A stretch of 64,000 bases of DNA. It comes from Companilactobacillus suantsaicola. GTDB lineage: Bacteria; Bacillota; Bacilli; Lactobacillales; Lactobacillaceae. Below are positions 21,144-29,734 of this stretch, piece after piece. Below the pieces are notes generated by a model. It did not search any database and was not told where the DNA came from. It saw only the letters and a program-made list of their open reading frames with translations. A program made the translations under genes and the position numbers. Where the stretch lies: contig NZ_RKLY01000005.1 in NCBI RefSeq assembly GCF_004745525.1, forward strand, positions 44,612 through 108,611. The letters are read 5' to 3'. The first letter of the stretch is position 1; every line of letters starts with the position of its first letter.

Positions 21144-22346
21144 GTGGAAATACCAAAATTATATCAAGCTTACTTTAAGCAAAATCAATTTACAGCTCTA
21201 ACAAAGATTCAAGAAGCAGTTTACCTACCATTTAAAGAGGGACGTGACTTTGTGGCCATGGCACCAACTGGTTCGGGTAAGACGTTAGCTTTTGTGATGC
21301 CAATGTTAGAAACCTTAGTTCCAAAAGATGGTTTACAAATTTTAATTTTAGAACCTTCTCAAGAATTAGCGATGCAAGTTCGTGACGTGATCCAACCGTT
21401 AGCAAAACTTGTTGATTGCAAGGTTCAAGCTATTACTGGTGGAGCTAACCCCCAACGTCAATTGAAGAAGTTAAAAGAAAAACCCGAGATCATTGTGGCA
21501 ACTTTGGGCCGTTTGAACGAATTGACACAAGCTCGTAAGATCAAACTGGGTAATGTCAATTCTGTGATTGTTGATGAAGCGGATGAAATGTTGAATGAAA
21601 CAAAACTTGAACCGGTTCGTCAAACGATTGCCCAAATGCCAGCTGATGTGCAGATGACTTTCTTCTCCGCTACTGGGGTTGAGACGTTCAAGGATATGCA
21701 CAAGTGGTTTGGCCAAGACTTTGAGATTATTGACCAAAGAAATGATACGACTTACACGGCAGGAATTAAGCACTATTTTATTGATGCTAATAGTGATTTT
21801 GTTAAAAACGCTTTAGTGCGTGAGTTGGCACATAATAAGAAGTTTCTCGGAATCGTCTTTTTCAATAACTCCAGATCACTGCATAAGACTATCAGTGATT
21901 TGAATCATGACAAGACCAATTTTGCGGCTTTGGATAGCAAGATGTCCTCACAACAGCGGAAAAACGCCATCAGTTTGTTTGCCAGCAAGAAAGTTAACTT
22001 GTTGTTGACGACTGACGTGGCTGCTCGTGGGATGGATATCAATAATATTACGACAATCGTTAATTATATGATTCCGCGCGACGACAGTGAATACGTTCAC
22101 CGTGCTGGTCGGACAGGAAGAATGGGTAAGAGCGGTAAGGTAATTACTTTTGGTAACAGTCATGATTTAAAGAACTTACGTGATTTCACTGGATTGGAAA
22201 TTGGTAAAGTTTACTTGAAGACTGACGGAACTCTTTCGAAGAAACCAGTTAAAAAGATCGTTCCGGCTGCTAAAAAGGATAAACCTAAGGCCAAGAAACG
22301 TTTGCGTGACCAAAAGAATAAGGGTAAACACGTTAAGAAAAATTAA
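21144..22346 (+). CDS. DEAD-box RNA helicase (CshB/YfmL-like)
   Basis: A 400-residue helicase core: Q-motif region, Walker A APTGSGKT, DEAD box VDEADEML, SAT motif FFSATG, and motif VI HRAGRTGRMGKSG. A lysine-rich tail (KKIVPAAKKDKPKAKKRLRDQKNK) probably contacts RNA. The start is GTG at 21144 with GAGGA eight bases upstream; the in-frame ATG at 21129 would have no ribosome binding site. Relatives act in ribosome assembly, mRNA decay and cold adaptation. A strong terminator follows. Confidence 0.9.
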   Translation: MEIPKLYQAYFKQNQFTALTKIQEAVYLPFKEGRDFVAMAPTGSGKTLAFVMPMLETLVPKDGLQILILEPSQELAMQVRDVIQPLAKLVDCKVQAITGGANPQRQLKKLKEKPEIIVATLGRLNELTQARKIKLGNVNSVIVDEADEMLNETKLEPVRQTIAQMPADVQMTFFSATGVETFKDMHKWFGQDFEIIDQRNDTTYTAGIKHYFIDANSDFVKNALVRELAHNKKFLGIVFFNNSRSLHKTISDLNHDKTNFAALDSKMSSQQRKNAISLFASKKVNLLLTTDVAARGMDINNITTIVNYMIPRDDSEYVHRAGRTGRMGKSGKVITFGNSHDLKNLRDFTGLEIGKVYLKTDGTLSKKPVKKIVPAAKKDKPKAKKRLRDQKNKGKHVKKN

Positions 22347-22357
22347 TGGTTTGAATT

Positions 22358-22406
22358 AAAAAATCTCTATAAAATTAGACTAAGTCTGATTTATAGAGAT
22401 TTTTTG
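22358..22406 (+). terminator. Strong terminator after the helicase gene
   Basis: AAAATCTCTATAAA pairs with its complement (TTTATAGAGATTTT) around a loop of about 15 bases, ending in a run of six T. The symmetry allows action on both strands. Confidence 0.9.
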
Positions 22407-22453
22407 CCTTTTCAGCTTATGAGTTAATGTTATAATTCTTATATAGTGTTTTT

Positions 22454-22527
22454 GGTCCCTTGGCCCAGTTGGATAGAGCAACTGCCTCCTAAGCAGTAGG
22501 TCCCCGGTTCGATCCCGGGAGGGATCA
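22454..22527 (+). tRNA. tRNA-Arg (anticodon CCT)
   Basis: A 74-nt cloverleaf. The acceptor stem GGTCCCT pairs with AGGGATC (one G-T pair), the anticodon stem ACTGC/GCAGT holds the loop CTCCTAA with anticodon CCT, and the T arm is CCCGG TTCGATC CCGGG. The discriminator base is A at 22527. The CCA end is not encoded. It reads AGG codons, which are rare in this window. Confidence 0.95.
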
Positions 22528-22540
22528 GTTGAATAATTAT

Positions 22541-22580
22541 AAAAGTCATTAATGCCTATGCATTTGTGGCTTATTTTTTT
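22541..22580 (+). terminator. Possible terminator after tRNA-Arg
   Basis: AAGTCATTAATGC pairs imperfectly with GCATTTGTGGCTT, followed by a run of seven or more T at about 22573-22580. It ends the tRNA transcript before the thioesterase gene. Confidence 0.55.
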
Positions 22581-22598
22581 ACATACGAGGTAAAAATT

Positions 22599-23099
22599 AT
22601 GACAACTGTAAAATGTAGTTCTACTTTATCAATTAGTAACCATCGAGTGTTTTCTTCTGACTTGAATGAACACGAAACTGTCTTTGGTGGTAAGACTTTG
22701 ATGACGATTGACGATAATTCTTCGATTGCGGCGGCCCGGATTGCTCGAAATCAAACGGTGACGGCTTCGGTGGATCAAGTTAACTTTATTTTGCCATTTA
22801 CATTGCAAGATTCGATGTGTACGGAATCTTATGTCTCGGGTGTTGGTAAGCGTTCAATTGAAGTTTTTACCAAGATTATCGGTGAACACTTGAAGACTGG
22901 TGAACGGTTTTTAGGTTTGACTTGTTTTTCGACTTTTGTGGTCACTGACAAAAGTATAGTTTTACCGGAAATTGTGCCGGATTCCAAAGAAGCTCAGTTT
23001 GTCTGCAATGGGTACGAATCTCGCCAGCGTGAACGTTTGCAAAAATTATTGGCCCAAGAAAAGTTTAACCAGAATATTAGTCGAGAATTTCCTTGGTAA
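22599..23099 (+). CDS. Acyl-CoA thioesterase, hotdog fold (YkhA-like)
   Basis: A 166-residue single hotdog domain. The motif NEHETVFGGKTLMTIDDNSSIAAAR matches the N-x8-G-x-D region with the active-site aspartate used by cytosolic acyl-CoA hydrolases, and SVDQVNFILPF is the following strand. It hydrolyses fatty acyl-CoA to free acid and CoA. I start at ATG 22599, which has ACGAGGTAA upstream; the longer frame has none. No operon partner is seen. Confidence 0.85.
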   Translation: MTTVKCSSTLSISNHRVFSSDLNEHETVFGGKTLMTIDDNSSIAAARIARNQTVTASVDQVNFILPFTLQDSMCTESYVSGVGKRSIEVFTKIIGEHLKTGERFLGLTCFSTFVVTDKSIVLPEIVPDSKEAQFVCNGYESRQRERLQKLLAQEKFNQNISREFPW

Positions 23100-23118
23100 A
23101 AAAATGTCACAGGTATCA

Positions 23119-23148
23119 TTGATAGCCCTTACATAAACATGATATAAA
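23119..23148 (+). promoter_or_regulatory. Probable promoter of the PTS EIIC gene
   Basis: TTGATA at 23119-23124 and TATAAA at 23143-23148 with an 18-base spacer. About 30 bases separate it from the ATG, which follows AGAGGGGG. Confidence 0.6.
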
Positions 23149-23178
23149 TTATGTATACCAAAAAGAGGGGGTTAAGAG

Positions 23179-24453
23179 ATGAAAAGTTTTATTGCTTTTA
23201 TGGAGAAGCACTTTTTACCAGTCGCTTCAAAAATTGGTAATCAACGTCATTTAATTGCAATCCGTGATGCTTTCGCATACACAATGCCATTAATGATCGT
23301 TGGTGCCTTCGCCGTATTGATCAACAATCTACCTATTCCTGGGTTCATTGACTTTATGAACAGTACCTTCAGTCAAAAGATGGGGGATTCATATGTTTGG
23401 ACTCTATTAGGTGGAAACATTTGGAATGGTTCTTTCGCTATTCTATCTATCTTTATTTCGTTTTTAGTTGCTCACAACTTGGCTAAGTCTTACGGTGTCG
23501 ATGGAATTTCTGCCGGTATCGTATCATTAGGTTCTTTCTTCGCCGTTGGTGGTGCACAAGGAATGGATTCAGCCGGATTATTCGTGGCTTTGTTAGTCGG
23601 TTTACTTTCTACTGAACTATTCAGACGTTTATCTGATGTAGATAAATTTACTATCAAAATGCCTGACGGGGTTCCACCAGCAGTTGCTAAGTCATTTGCT
23701 GCCTTACTTCCAGCTATCATCACAATCGCTGTATTTGGTTTCGTGACAATGATTCTAAATGCAATGGGTATCGAAAATGTTGTTACAGCTTTCTACAAGG
23801 CTGTTCAAGAACCATTCATGGGTATGGCAAACTCATATCCAACTGCACTATTGATTGCCTTTATCACACCATTCTTGTGGTTCTTTGGTCTTCATGGTGC
23901 CAACATGATCGAACCATTTATGCAAACTATCAATGCTCCAGCTATTCAAGCTAATGCTGCTGCATTGAAAGCCGGTAAGGAAATTCCTTACATTGTTAAC
24001 AAGCCATTTATGGATTCATTCGTTAACATCGGTGGTACTGGTGTAACAATCGGATTAATTATCGCTATTTTTATTGTTGGTAGAAAGAACAAACCTTATA
24101 TGTCAGTTGCATCCCTAGCAACTGCACCTGGTTTATTCAATATCAACGAACCATTGGCATTCGGACTTCCATTAGTCTTGAATCCAATTCTATTCGTACC
24201 ATATATTTTAGCTCCAATGGTCTGTGTAAGTATTGCTTACTTCGCTACAGCTAGTGGCTTCATGCCGGCAGCAACAAGTATGCCGCCTTGGGTAACACCG
24301 CCAATTATCGGTGGAGTTATCGCCACAGCTAGTTGGCAAGGTGGAGTTATTGCCGCAATCAATATCGCAGTAGCCGCCTTGATCTACGCACCATTCGTTT
24401 ATATGAGTACAGCTATGGAAATTAATAAAGCTAATAAGGCGCTTGAAGATTAA
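23179..24453 (+). CDS. PTS cellobiose/lactose-type permease EIIC (CelB family)
   Basis: A 424-residue polytopic EIIC. The conserved histidine motif LWFFGLHGANMIEPF and the substrate glutamate motif LFNINEPLAFGLPLVLNP are both intact, unlike the paralogue at 16695. The substrate is probably a beta-glucoside or chitobiose-type disaccharide, inferred from the family. EIIA and EIIB are not adjacent, so it must borrow them from elsewhere in the genome. The RpiR-type regulator downstream is a plausible controller. A family B repeat begins within a few bases of the TAA stop. Confidence 0.92.
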   Translation: MKSFIAFMEKHFLPVASKIGNQRHLIAIRDAFAYTMPLMIVGAFAVLINNLPIPGFIDFMNSTFSQKMGDSYVWTLLGGNIWNGSFAILSIFISFLVAHNLAKSYGVDGISAGIVSLGSFFAVGGAQGMDSAGLFVALLVGLLSTELFRRLSDVDKFTIKMPDGVPPAVAKSFAALLPAIITIAVFGFVTMILNAMGIENVVTAFYKAVQEPFMGMANSYPTALLIAFITPFLWFFGLHGANMIEPFMQTINAPAIQANAAALKAGKEIPYIVNKPFMDSFVNIGGTGVTIGLIIAIFIVGRKNKPYMSVASLATAPGLFNINEPLAFGLPLVLNPILFVPYILAPMVCVSIAYFATASGFMPAATSMPPWVTPPIIGGVIATASWQGGVIAAINIAVAALIYAPFVYMSTAMEINKANKALED

Positions 24454-24612
24454 GCAGAGCGTGTAAGCCAACGGTTAGGAGTCAGCAGATAGCCTAGCTT
24501 CACGAATTGCACGCCGCACTTTGCGGGCGATTTGGGAAGCGTAGCTATATGTTGACTCCTGTTGGCTGGAACGCGTTTTAGCTATATTGCCAAGAACCAT
24601 GGTTCAAACCAA
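24454..24612 (+). repeat. Structured repeat family B, copy 3
   Basis: Begins directly after the EIIC stop (AGAGCGTGTAAGCC). AGCCAAC at about 24465 pairs with GTTGGCT near 24566, AGGAGTC with GACTCCT, GATAGC with GCTATA, and the apex is a hairpin whose loop on the other strand reads GCAAAGTGC. It ends in TGGAACGCG and continues with TTTTAGCTATAT ... AACCATGGTT, the same flank found beside copy B4. It lies in the same orientation relative to its upstream gene as the other B copies. Confidence 0.85.
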
Positions 24613-24683
24613 AAAGAACCAACTCTATAACCAAAAAGAAACTACAAAAGAAATCAAAAAAACAAACAATCAAGAGTTAAACA

Positions 24684-24848
24684 GACATCAAATCAGATGT
24701 CCCATAACTCTCCCTAAGCTACAAAAACCGTAGCAAGGGAAAAAGAGGAATACGGTCGACAAAATCGTCGACCCCATAACTCTCCCTAAGCTACAAAAAA
24801 CATAGCAAGGGAAAGTAAAAAAGGATGACCCCCGATCATCCTTTTTTC
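24684..24848 (+). other. Two tandem hairpin modules followed by a terminator
   Basis: Module 1: hairpin GACATC/GATGTC (24684-24701), then a 42-base segment starting CCATAACTCTCCCTAAGCTA and containing the hairpin CCCTAAGCTAC/GTAGCAAGGG. Module 2: hairpin GGTCGAC/GTCGACC (24754-24773), then almost the same 41-base segment (24774-24814) with one changed pair in the stem. A terminator, AAGGATGA paired with ATCATCCTT and a T-run, ends it at 24848. No coding frame is present. It lies downstream of EIIC and upstream of the RpiR gene, so it may be the 3' end of the EIIC transcript or a separate small RNA. Confidence 0.7.
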
Positions 24849-24950
24849 TTTTCCTAAAAATGATACAACCAGTGACAAAAATGTCATATTTATCACAAAT
24901 GCACCGAAATGCTCTTGCTAAGCCAATTCCAAGTAATGTAAGATTGAACT

Positions 24951-24966
24951 ATTAAATCGTTTACAA
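24951..24966 (-). promoter_or_regulatory. cre-like site (CcpA operator) before the RpiR gene
   Basis: On the minus strand the sequence TTGTAAACGATTTAAT matches the consensus WTGNAARCGNWWWCAW at 15 of 16 positions. It lies 14 bases before the ATG of the RpiR-type gene, so CcpA binding would block expression in the presence of preferred sugar. Inferred from consensus only. Confidence 0.55.
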
Positions 24967-24979
24967 AGTAGGTAATGGA

Positions 24980-25759
24980 ATGCTTTTTCTAGATCATACG
25001 CCAGAGTTGACGGAAACAGATATGATAATTTACCGCGTGATAGTCAAGAACATGAACACCGTCGTATACATGCGAATTCGCGATTTGGCTAACATCACAT
25101 ATTGCAGTACAGCCAGTATTCAGCGTTTTTGCCAAAAATTTGATTGTGCTGGTTGGTCAGAATTCAAAACACGCTTGAAGATATACGTTTCTAATAAACA
25201 TTTGAGTCAAGAATACCCAACCGATTTAGATAGTGGGGAAATTGTTCGATCGATTATGGAAACCGACACGTCAGATGGACGTAAGAAAATTGATGAGGTC
25301 GCTAGAATGCTTTTGACCCGCAAGCAAGTACTTTGGATAGGTGAGGGAACTTCCAAGATACTGGCCGAATTTGGGGCGGTCAACTATTCGAGCTTTGTCA
25401 ATTTGTCACTCTTGATTCAAAATCCCATTGACAATCCAATCGTTGACTTCGACAACACGGCCGCTGATGAATTGTGTCTGATCGTCTGTTCAGTGTCGGG
25501 TGAAAACCACATCATCATTAAATACATTGACAATTTTATTAAACATAAAGTACCAGTCGTGGCCATCACCAATAATGTTACGTCGACGATTGCTAAAATG
25601 AGCCAATACACGCTGACTTATTTTGCTACGCAACAAATGATCGAAAGTGATAACGTGACGACTCAGACTCCAGCGATGTTCTTGATTGAAAAATTGATTC
25701 GCCGGGCTTCATCGTTGAAACAAGCTAAAAAGCTTGAGAAGCCAAAAAAAGAGCTCTAA
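24980..25759 (+). CDS. RpiR/MurR-family transcriptional regulator
   Basis: A 259-residue regulator: an N-terminal HTH of the RpiR type (YMRIRDLANITYCSTASIQRFCQKF) and a C-terminal SIS domain for a phosphosugar ligand (VLWIGEGTSKILAEFGAVNYSS, LCLIVCSVSGENHIIIKYI, VPVVAITNN). The ATG at 24980 follows TAGGTAATGGA. Regulators of this type usually control uptake or breakdown of the sugar whose phosphate they bind; the EIIC gene upstream is the natural candidate. A cre-like site overlaps its leader. Confidence 0.88.
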   Translation: MLFLDHTPELTETDMIIYRVIVKNMNTVVYMRIRDLANITYCSTASIQRFCQKFDCAGWSEFKTRLKIYVSNKHLSQEYPTDLDSGEIVRSIMETDTSDGRKKIDEVARMLLTRKQVLWIGEGTSKILAEFGAVNYSSFVNLSLLIQNPIDNPIVDFDNTAADELCLIVCSVSGENHIIIKYIDNFIKHKVPVVAITNNVTSTIAKMSQYTLTYFATQQMIESDNVTTQTPAMFLIEKLIRRASSLKQAKKLEKPKKEL

Positions 25760-25768
25760 ATTTGAAAC

Positions 25769-25823
25769 TAAAAAAGAAGTTGTACTAATGAAAATGAAAT
25801 TCATTAATACAGCTTCTTTTTTT
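25769..25823. terminator. Bidirectional terminator between RpiR and SLAP genes
   Basis: AAAAAAGAAG plus TACTAATGAA pair with TTCATTAATA and CTTCTTTTTTT. Runs of A before and T after the stem let it serve both convergent genes. A similar hairpin follows nox1 at 36701-36750. Confidence 0.85.
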
Positions 25824-25843
25824 AATTGTGATGGTTATGTTTG

Positions 25844-27367
25844 TTACTTAATATCTGCTGCTTTAACCCACTCGTTAGTAGCAACACGGTACATTGTTTG
25901 ACCGTTGATTGAGGCTGTCTTGTCGCTTCTCCAAGCAGTATTCTTAGCTAATCCACGGTTAGTGATCAAATCACCTTTAGCGTTGTAAAGATGAGCATCA
26001 TTTAGGGTGTTAACGACGGTACTGCCTAGGTTAACTTCTAGTCCGTCAGCTAATTTAACCCATTCGTTTGTTGCAACGCGTAAGTAGACTTCGTTATTAA
26101 GTGTCATCTTCTTGTCGGCCTTCCAGTCAGTGTTACCACTAAGTCCACGGTTAGTAATTACTTCGCCGTTTTCGTTGTAAAGATGAACATTCTTGTTAGG
26201 AAGGGCATAGAAGACAGTTGAGTAATTTGAAATAGTCTTCTTATTTGTATTTGTGTCTGTTGTTGTGTTTGATGATGAATTGTGGTCATCAGTTGATGGA
26301 GTAACGATTGGTGTTTCAGGTTCATTTGTGCCGATTTCATTGTTAGTTGTTACTTTTTGATCGGATAGGTCAGTCGTAATATTAACGTTTTCGGAAACTT
26401 TAACGGGATTGTCATCTTTGTCGGTAAATTCCGCACTAGTTACGTTTGAGCCGTCTTTATCGAATGCTAATTTGAGGTAATTCCCACCGGGTTCAGTTTG
26501 GAAGGAAACTGAAGCACCTTTAACAACGGGAATACCAGTCTTTCCACGGTTGCCATATTGAGCGAAGGTGGAGTATTTAGAGATAGTATTTTGAATCTCT
26601 TCTTTGACTTTACTGAAGTCGGTGTAGCTAGCTTCAGCAGGGATTTCAATGGCACTTAAGTCCTTAGACATCTCAGCAATAACTGATTTTAAAGCTTCAG
26701 GATCAGAAGATGTGAATTGAGTTTGCATTGTATTTTCTGCTTGTTTAATTTCGTCAGTCAATGAGTCTTTTGATAAATTAGATTTCAATAAAATGTTGCC
26801 GTTTTCGTCTAGGTAATTTGGATCGATTGTGAATTTGCCGTTTTCATCTAGTGTTAAATTGATGGATCTTACGGTCTTATCATCAGTATTGTTTGCAAAT
26901 GCTACATCATTATTTCCAATGTAAAGTGGATAAGTTCCTGGTTTTGTAAATTGACTTTGAATGTTTGGTAGTGCTACTTTTTCGTCAGTTCCTTTGATAA
27001 TTCCACTTGGAACATCAAAGGTATAGTTGATAGTTGATTTTGAATCTAAGTAATAAGCAATAAAAGAAATAATTTCGTTACGTTCAGCGTCAGTCGTAGC
27101 TTTTTTTGCTTCGTTAGAGTATTCAGTATAGGCATTTTCTAATGTCTTGATTTGAGTGTCAGCTAAATCGTTTACGGAAATCTTGGCTTTAAGTTCTGCT
27201 AGTGAAGTCTCTAGTTCTGTTTGAACATCACTTTTGTCTGTTTGTTCCTCACTAGGTGTTGCAACATCCCCGTTTTCATCTGCCAAAACAGTGGTTGCGT
27301 TAACTGCAGGAGCAGCTAATGTCATGGCAATAAGTCCTAAAACAATAGGTCCAAAATGTTTTTTCAT
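25844..27367 (-). CDS. Secreted protein with two C-terminal SLAP domains
   Basis: A 507-residue exported protein. Residues 1-30 form a Sec signal peptide (MKKHFGPIVLGLIAMTLAAPAVNA). The middle is acidic and helical with no recognised domain. A Ser/Thr/Asn-rich linker around residues 365-385 leads to two SLAP repeats, each with LYN..G..ITNRGL and a VATNEWVK ending, which bind the cell wall in lactobacilli. AAAGGGGA precedes the ATG. It probably sits on the cell surface as an S-layer-associated or adhesin-like protein; the function of the N-terminal part is unknown. Confidence 0.85.
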   Translation of the reverse strand: MKKHFGPIVLGLIAMTLAAPAVNATTVLADENGDVATPSEEQTDKSDVQTELETSLAELKAKISVNDLADTQIKTLENAYTEYSNEAKKATTDAERNEIISFIAYYLDSKSTINYTFDVPSGIIKGTDEKVALPNIQSQFTKPGTYPLYIGNNDVAFANNTDDKTVRSINLTLDENGKFTIDPNYLDENGNILLKSNLSKDSLTDEIKQAENTMQTQFTSSDPEALKSVIAEMSKDLSAIEIPAEASYTDFSKVKEEIQNTISKYSTFAQYGNRGKTGIPVVKGASVSFQTEPGGNYLKLAFDKDGSNVTSAEFTDKDDNPVKVSENVNITTDLSDQKVTTNNEIGTNEPETPIVTPSTDDHNSSSNTTTDTNTNKKTISNYSTVFYALPNKNVHLYNENGEVITNRGLSGNTDWKADKKMTLNNEVYLRVATNEWVKLADGLEVNLGSTVVNTLNDAHLYNAKGDLITNRGLAKNTAWRSDKTASINGQTMYRVATNEWVKAADIK

Positions 27368-27480
27368 CTTAAATATCCCCTTTTAATCGTTTACTTACAC
27401 TTAAAATTCTAGCAAACGTAGGCGACAATATTTGTCGTTTTAGAGGTAATTATGAAAAAAGTTGATAAATTTATATAGAA

Positions 27481-28650
27481 TTATTTGCTAGGATTTGATG
27501 TAATAATGTTATTTAATTTCAAATTTATTAATAAAGCTCCTAAAGCAAAGATAGCTCCACCAAATCCAACAAAGTTGAGTCCAAAGTTGCCGACAATCAT
27601 TGACCCGGCTTCTGAACCTAAGGAGATTCCTAAGTTTGAAGCAATCGGATTAAGCGATGAAGCTAAAGCTACTGCCTGTGGAAAAGATTCTTCAGCGATA
27701 TTTAAAAAGTGAATCTGAATTGGAGCGTTGATTAAATACATCACTAACCCGATGACTATTAAGTTGATTAATCCAGCATATTTTGCGTGAATCAAGAATG
27801 GCAAGGCTAGGAGGATAAAAATTTCGACTGAGTAGACTTTAGGCATAAAGTTCAAGCCACCGTGTTCAGAAATTCGACCGGACAATTGGTTGCTGGCTAG
27901 GGATGCTAGACCAAAGACAGCCAGGAACAGACTCAAACTGCCGCTGGAGAAGCCAAGCTTGCCATAGAGGGGTTGGAGGTAAGTGTAGACCACGTAAATA
28001 GCGGCGATGGCGAAAAATGGTAGAAAAAAGCCGACGTAGATGCGGGAATCTTTGATCAATTCCAATTGACTCTTCAAGGGGCTGGTGTTTCTTTCCATAT
28101 CTTTGGGTAATGAAAGCATTAATAAAATTAAAGTTATTACACTGACAAAAGAGATTATGAAAAAAGTCATTCGCCAATCAAAAATTCGACTGATAGCGGT
28201 ACTGAATGGCACCCCGAAGACTGATGCAATGCTGAATCCGGAGAAAATCCAGGAGACGACGCTGTCTTGTTTGGATCTGGGAGCAATCACGCTGGAAAAA
28301 GTCATGGACAAAGAAATTATTGCCCCAGCAACTGACGCGGCAATCACGCGAGAAATAATCAAAACGATGTAGTTAGTCGCAAAACCACTGAGGGTATTTC
28401 CTAAAATGAAGATGACTGTCAAAATCATTAAAGTGTAATAACGATTGAAATTGCCTAATAAAGAGGTAATGATTGGGGTACAGATTGCATAAATCAGGCC
28501 ATAAGCGGTAATTAACAGCCCAACGTTTGCGATTGAAACGTGGTAAGTTTTGGAAATATTGGAGAGCACCCCCATGACGAGAAACTCATTATTTCCTAAA
28601 ACAAAGGAAAGTAAAACTAAAATAGCTGTTTGAAATTTGTAATTGTGCAT
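27481..28650 (-). CDS. MFS transporter (AraJ/drug efflux type)
   Basis: A 389-residue carrier with twelve hydrophobic helices. The start FVLGNNEFLVMGVLSNISKTYHVSIANVGLLITAYGLIYAI is typical of the AraJ-like DHA1 group that exports sugars or drugs. It is encoded just downstream of a MarR-type regulator on the same strand, separated by a small hairpin, which suggests MarR control in response to an exported compound. The substrate is unknown. Confidence 0.88.
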   Translation of the reverse strand: MHNYKFQTAILVLLSFVLGNNEFLVMGVLSNISKTYHVSIANVGLLITAYGLIYAICTPIITSLLGNFNRYYTLMILTVIFILGNTLSGFATNYIVLIISRVIAASVAGAIISLSMTFSSVIAPRSKQDSVVSWIFSGFSIASVFGVPFSTAISRIFDWRMTFFIISFVSVITLILLMLSLPKDMERNTSPLKSQLELIKDSRIYVGFFLPFFAIAAIYVVYTYLQPLYGKLGFSSGSLSLFLAVFGLASLASNQLSGRISEHGGLNFMPKVYSVEIFILLALPFLIHAKYAGLINLIVIGLVMYLINAPIQIHFLNIAEESFPQAVALASSLNPIASNLGISLGSEAGSMIVGNFGLNFVGFGGAIFALGALLINLKLNNIITSNPSK

Positions 28651-28680
28651 AAGTAAAGCTCTTTTCGAATAATTTTGACA

Positions 28681-28709
28681 AAGAAAAAGAACCCCATGCC
28701 GGGATTCTT
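28681..28709 (-). terminator. Weak terminator between the MarR and MFS genes
   Basis: On the minus strand AAGAATCCC pairs with GGGTTCTT, followed by TTTTCTT. It overlaps the MarR stop codon. Partial termination would lower MFS expression relative to the regulator. Confidence 0.5.
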
Positions 28710-29124
28710 AGTTAATAGAATTTATCATATCACGTAATTTTTTGAAATCTAGACTGGAAAATAATTCATTTAGTGACCGGTCGACCTCTTGAGCAGCTTC
28801 TTTGAAGTGTTCAATACCAGAAGTTGTAATTTGGAGACAAACTTCTTTTTGATTTTCGTCACTGTGATAGCGAATTAAAGGTTTGCAATCTTTTTCTTCC
28901 AAACGGACTGCCATACGAGAAACGGCTGCTGAACTGAGCTTGAGGGAATCTTTGATTTCAAGCAAACTAGCTTTAGAGTCGTATTGGTCGTATAAATAGT
29001 GTAAGAAGCTAAATTCGACTGGTGAGAGGTCAAACTTTTTGAGAACCTTTTCCAGACGAGTTTGAATGTCGCCTTCAAAATGCTTCATTTCTAACCACGT
29101 ACAGAGATTTGAGTTATCACTCAT
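28708..29124 (-). CDS. MarR-family transcriptional regulator
   Basis: A 138-residue winged-helix regulator (KFDLSPVEFSFLHYLYDQYDSKASLLEIKDSLKLSSAAVSRMAVRLEEKDC). I start at ATG 29124 with AGGTGGTG eight bases upstream; a GTG at 29136 lies inside that site. It probably represses itself and the MFS gene downstream. The DUF3290 gene is divergent, so the shared upstream region at 29125-29276 may carry its operator. Confidence 0.87.
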   Translation of the reverse strand: MSDNSNLCTWLEMKHFEGDIQTRLEKVLKKFDLSPVEFSFLHYLYDQYDSKASLLEIKDSLKLSSAAVSRMAVRLEEKDCKPLIRYHSDENQKEVCLQITTSGIEHFKEAAQEVDRSLNELFSSLDFKKLRDMINSIN

Positions 29125-29276
29125 TTTTTTCACCACCTAATTGAAGTTAACTTCTAAATATTATGCAGCAGTTTGAATACTTGCGCAAGCAAATTAAATT
29201 GGAGGCGCTTTAAGTTAGCAAAGATAGATTTTTTGCTATACTAATCGTAAATAAAAAAATAGTTGAGGGGATATAA

Positions 29277-29726
29277 ATGAGTTTTTATTCGTATGATTAT
29301 TTAATAGCCCACAATAATGAGCCAAACTTTCTATTTATTATCGGAATTTTAGTTTTGGCAGTGGCGATTTTTGTTACCAGCTACTTGTACTTCAAAAACC
29401 GTTCTGACAACAAGTATCGTGATTTATTGATAATTTTTGGGTTGGGTATCTTCCTATTTATAGGAATTAATTACAACAATTATGAACAGAAATTGGATAT
29501 CAATAATAAAACGAGCCAAACTTTAGAATTGATGCGTTCAGTTGCCAAAGAAAAAAGGGTAACGACTAAGAAGATGTATTCGAATAGTTCGAGTCTAACT
29601 GAAGGGATGTTGATCAAAGCTGGTAAAAATATTTATAAGGTCAACTTTGACAGCAATCAGGCCAGTTACACTTTGACAAAAGCCAGCATTATTGATTCAA
29701 AGAAAATTCAATACGTTAAAAAATAG
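29277..29726 (+). CDS. DUF3290-family membrane protein
   Basis: A 149-residue protein with two hydrophobic helices near the N-terminus (FLFIIGILVLAVAIFVTSYLYF and LLIIFGLGIFLFIGINY) and a small soluble C-terminal domain. DUF3290 genes are usually paired with a DUF421 gene, as here, with eight bases between stop and next start. GAGGGG precedes the ATG. The joint role is not established; a part in envelope stress is suggested for relatives. Confidence 0.82.
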   Translation: MSFYSYDYLIAHNNEPNFLFIIGILVLAVAIFVTSYLYFKNRSDNKYRDLLIIFGLGIFLFIGINYNNYEQKLDINNKTSQTLELMRSVAKEKRVTTKKMYSNSSSLTEGMLIKAGKNIYKVNFDSNQASYTLTKASIIDSKKIQYVKK

Positions 29727-29734
29727 GTGGAGAT

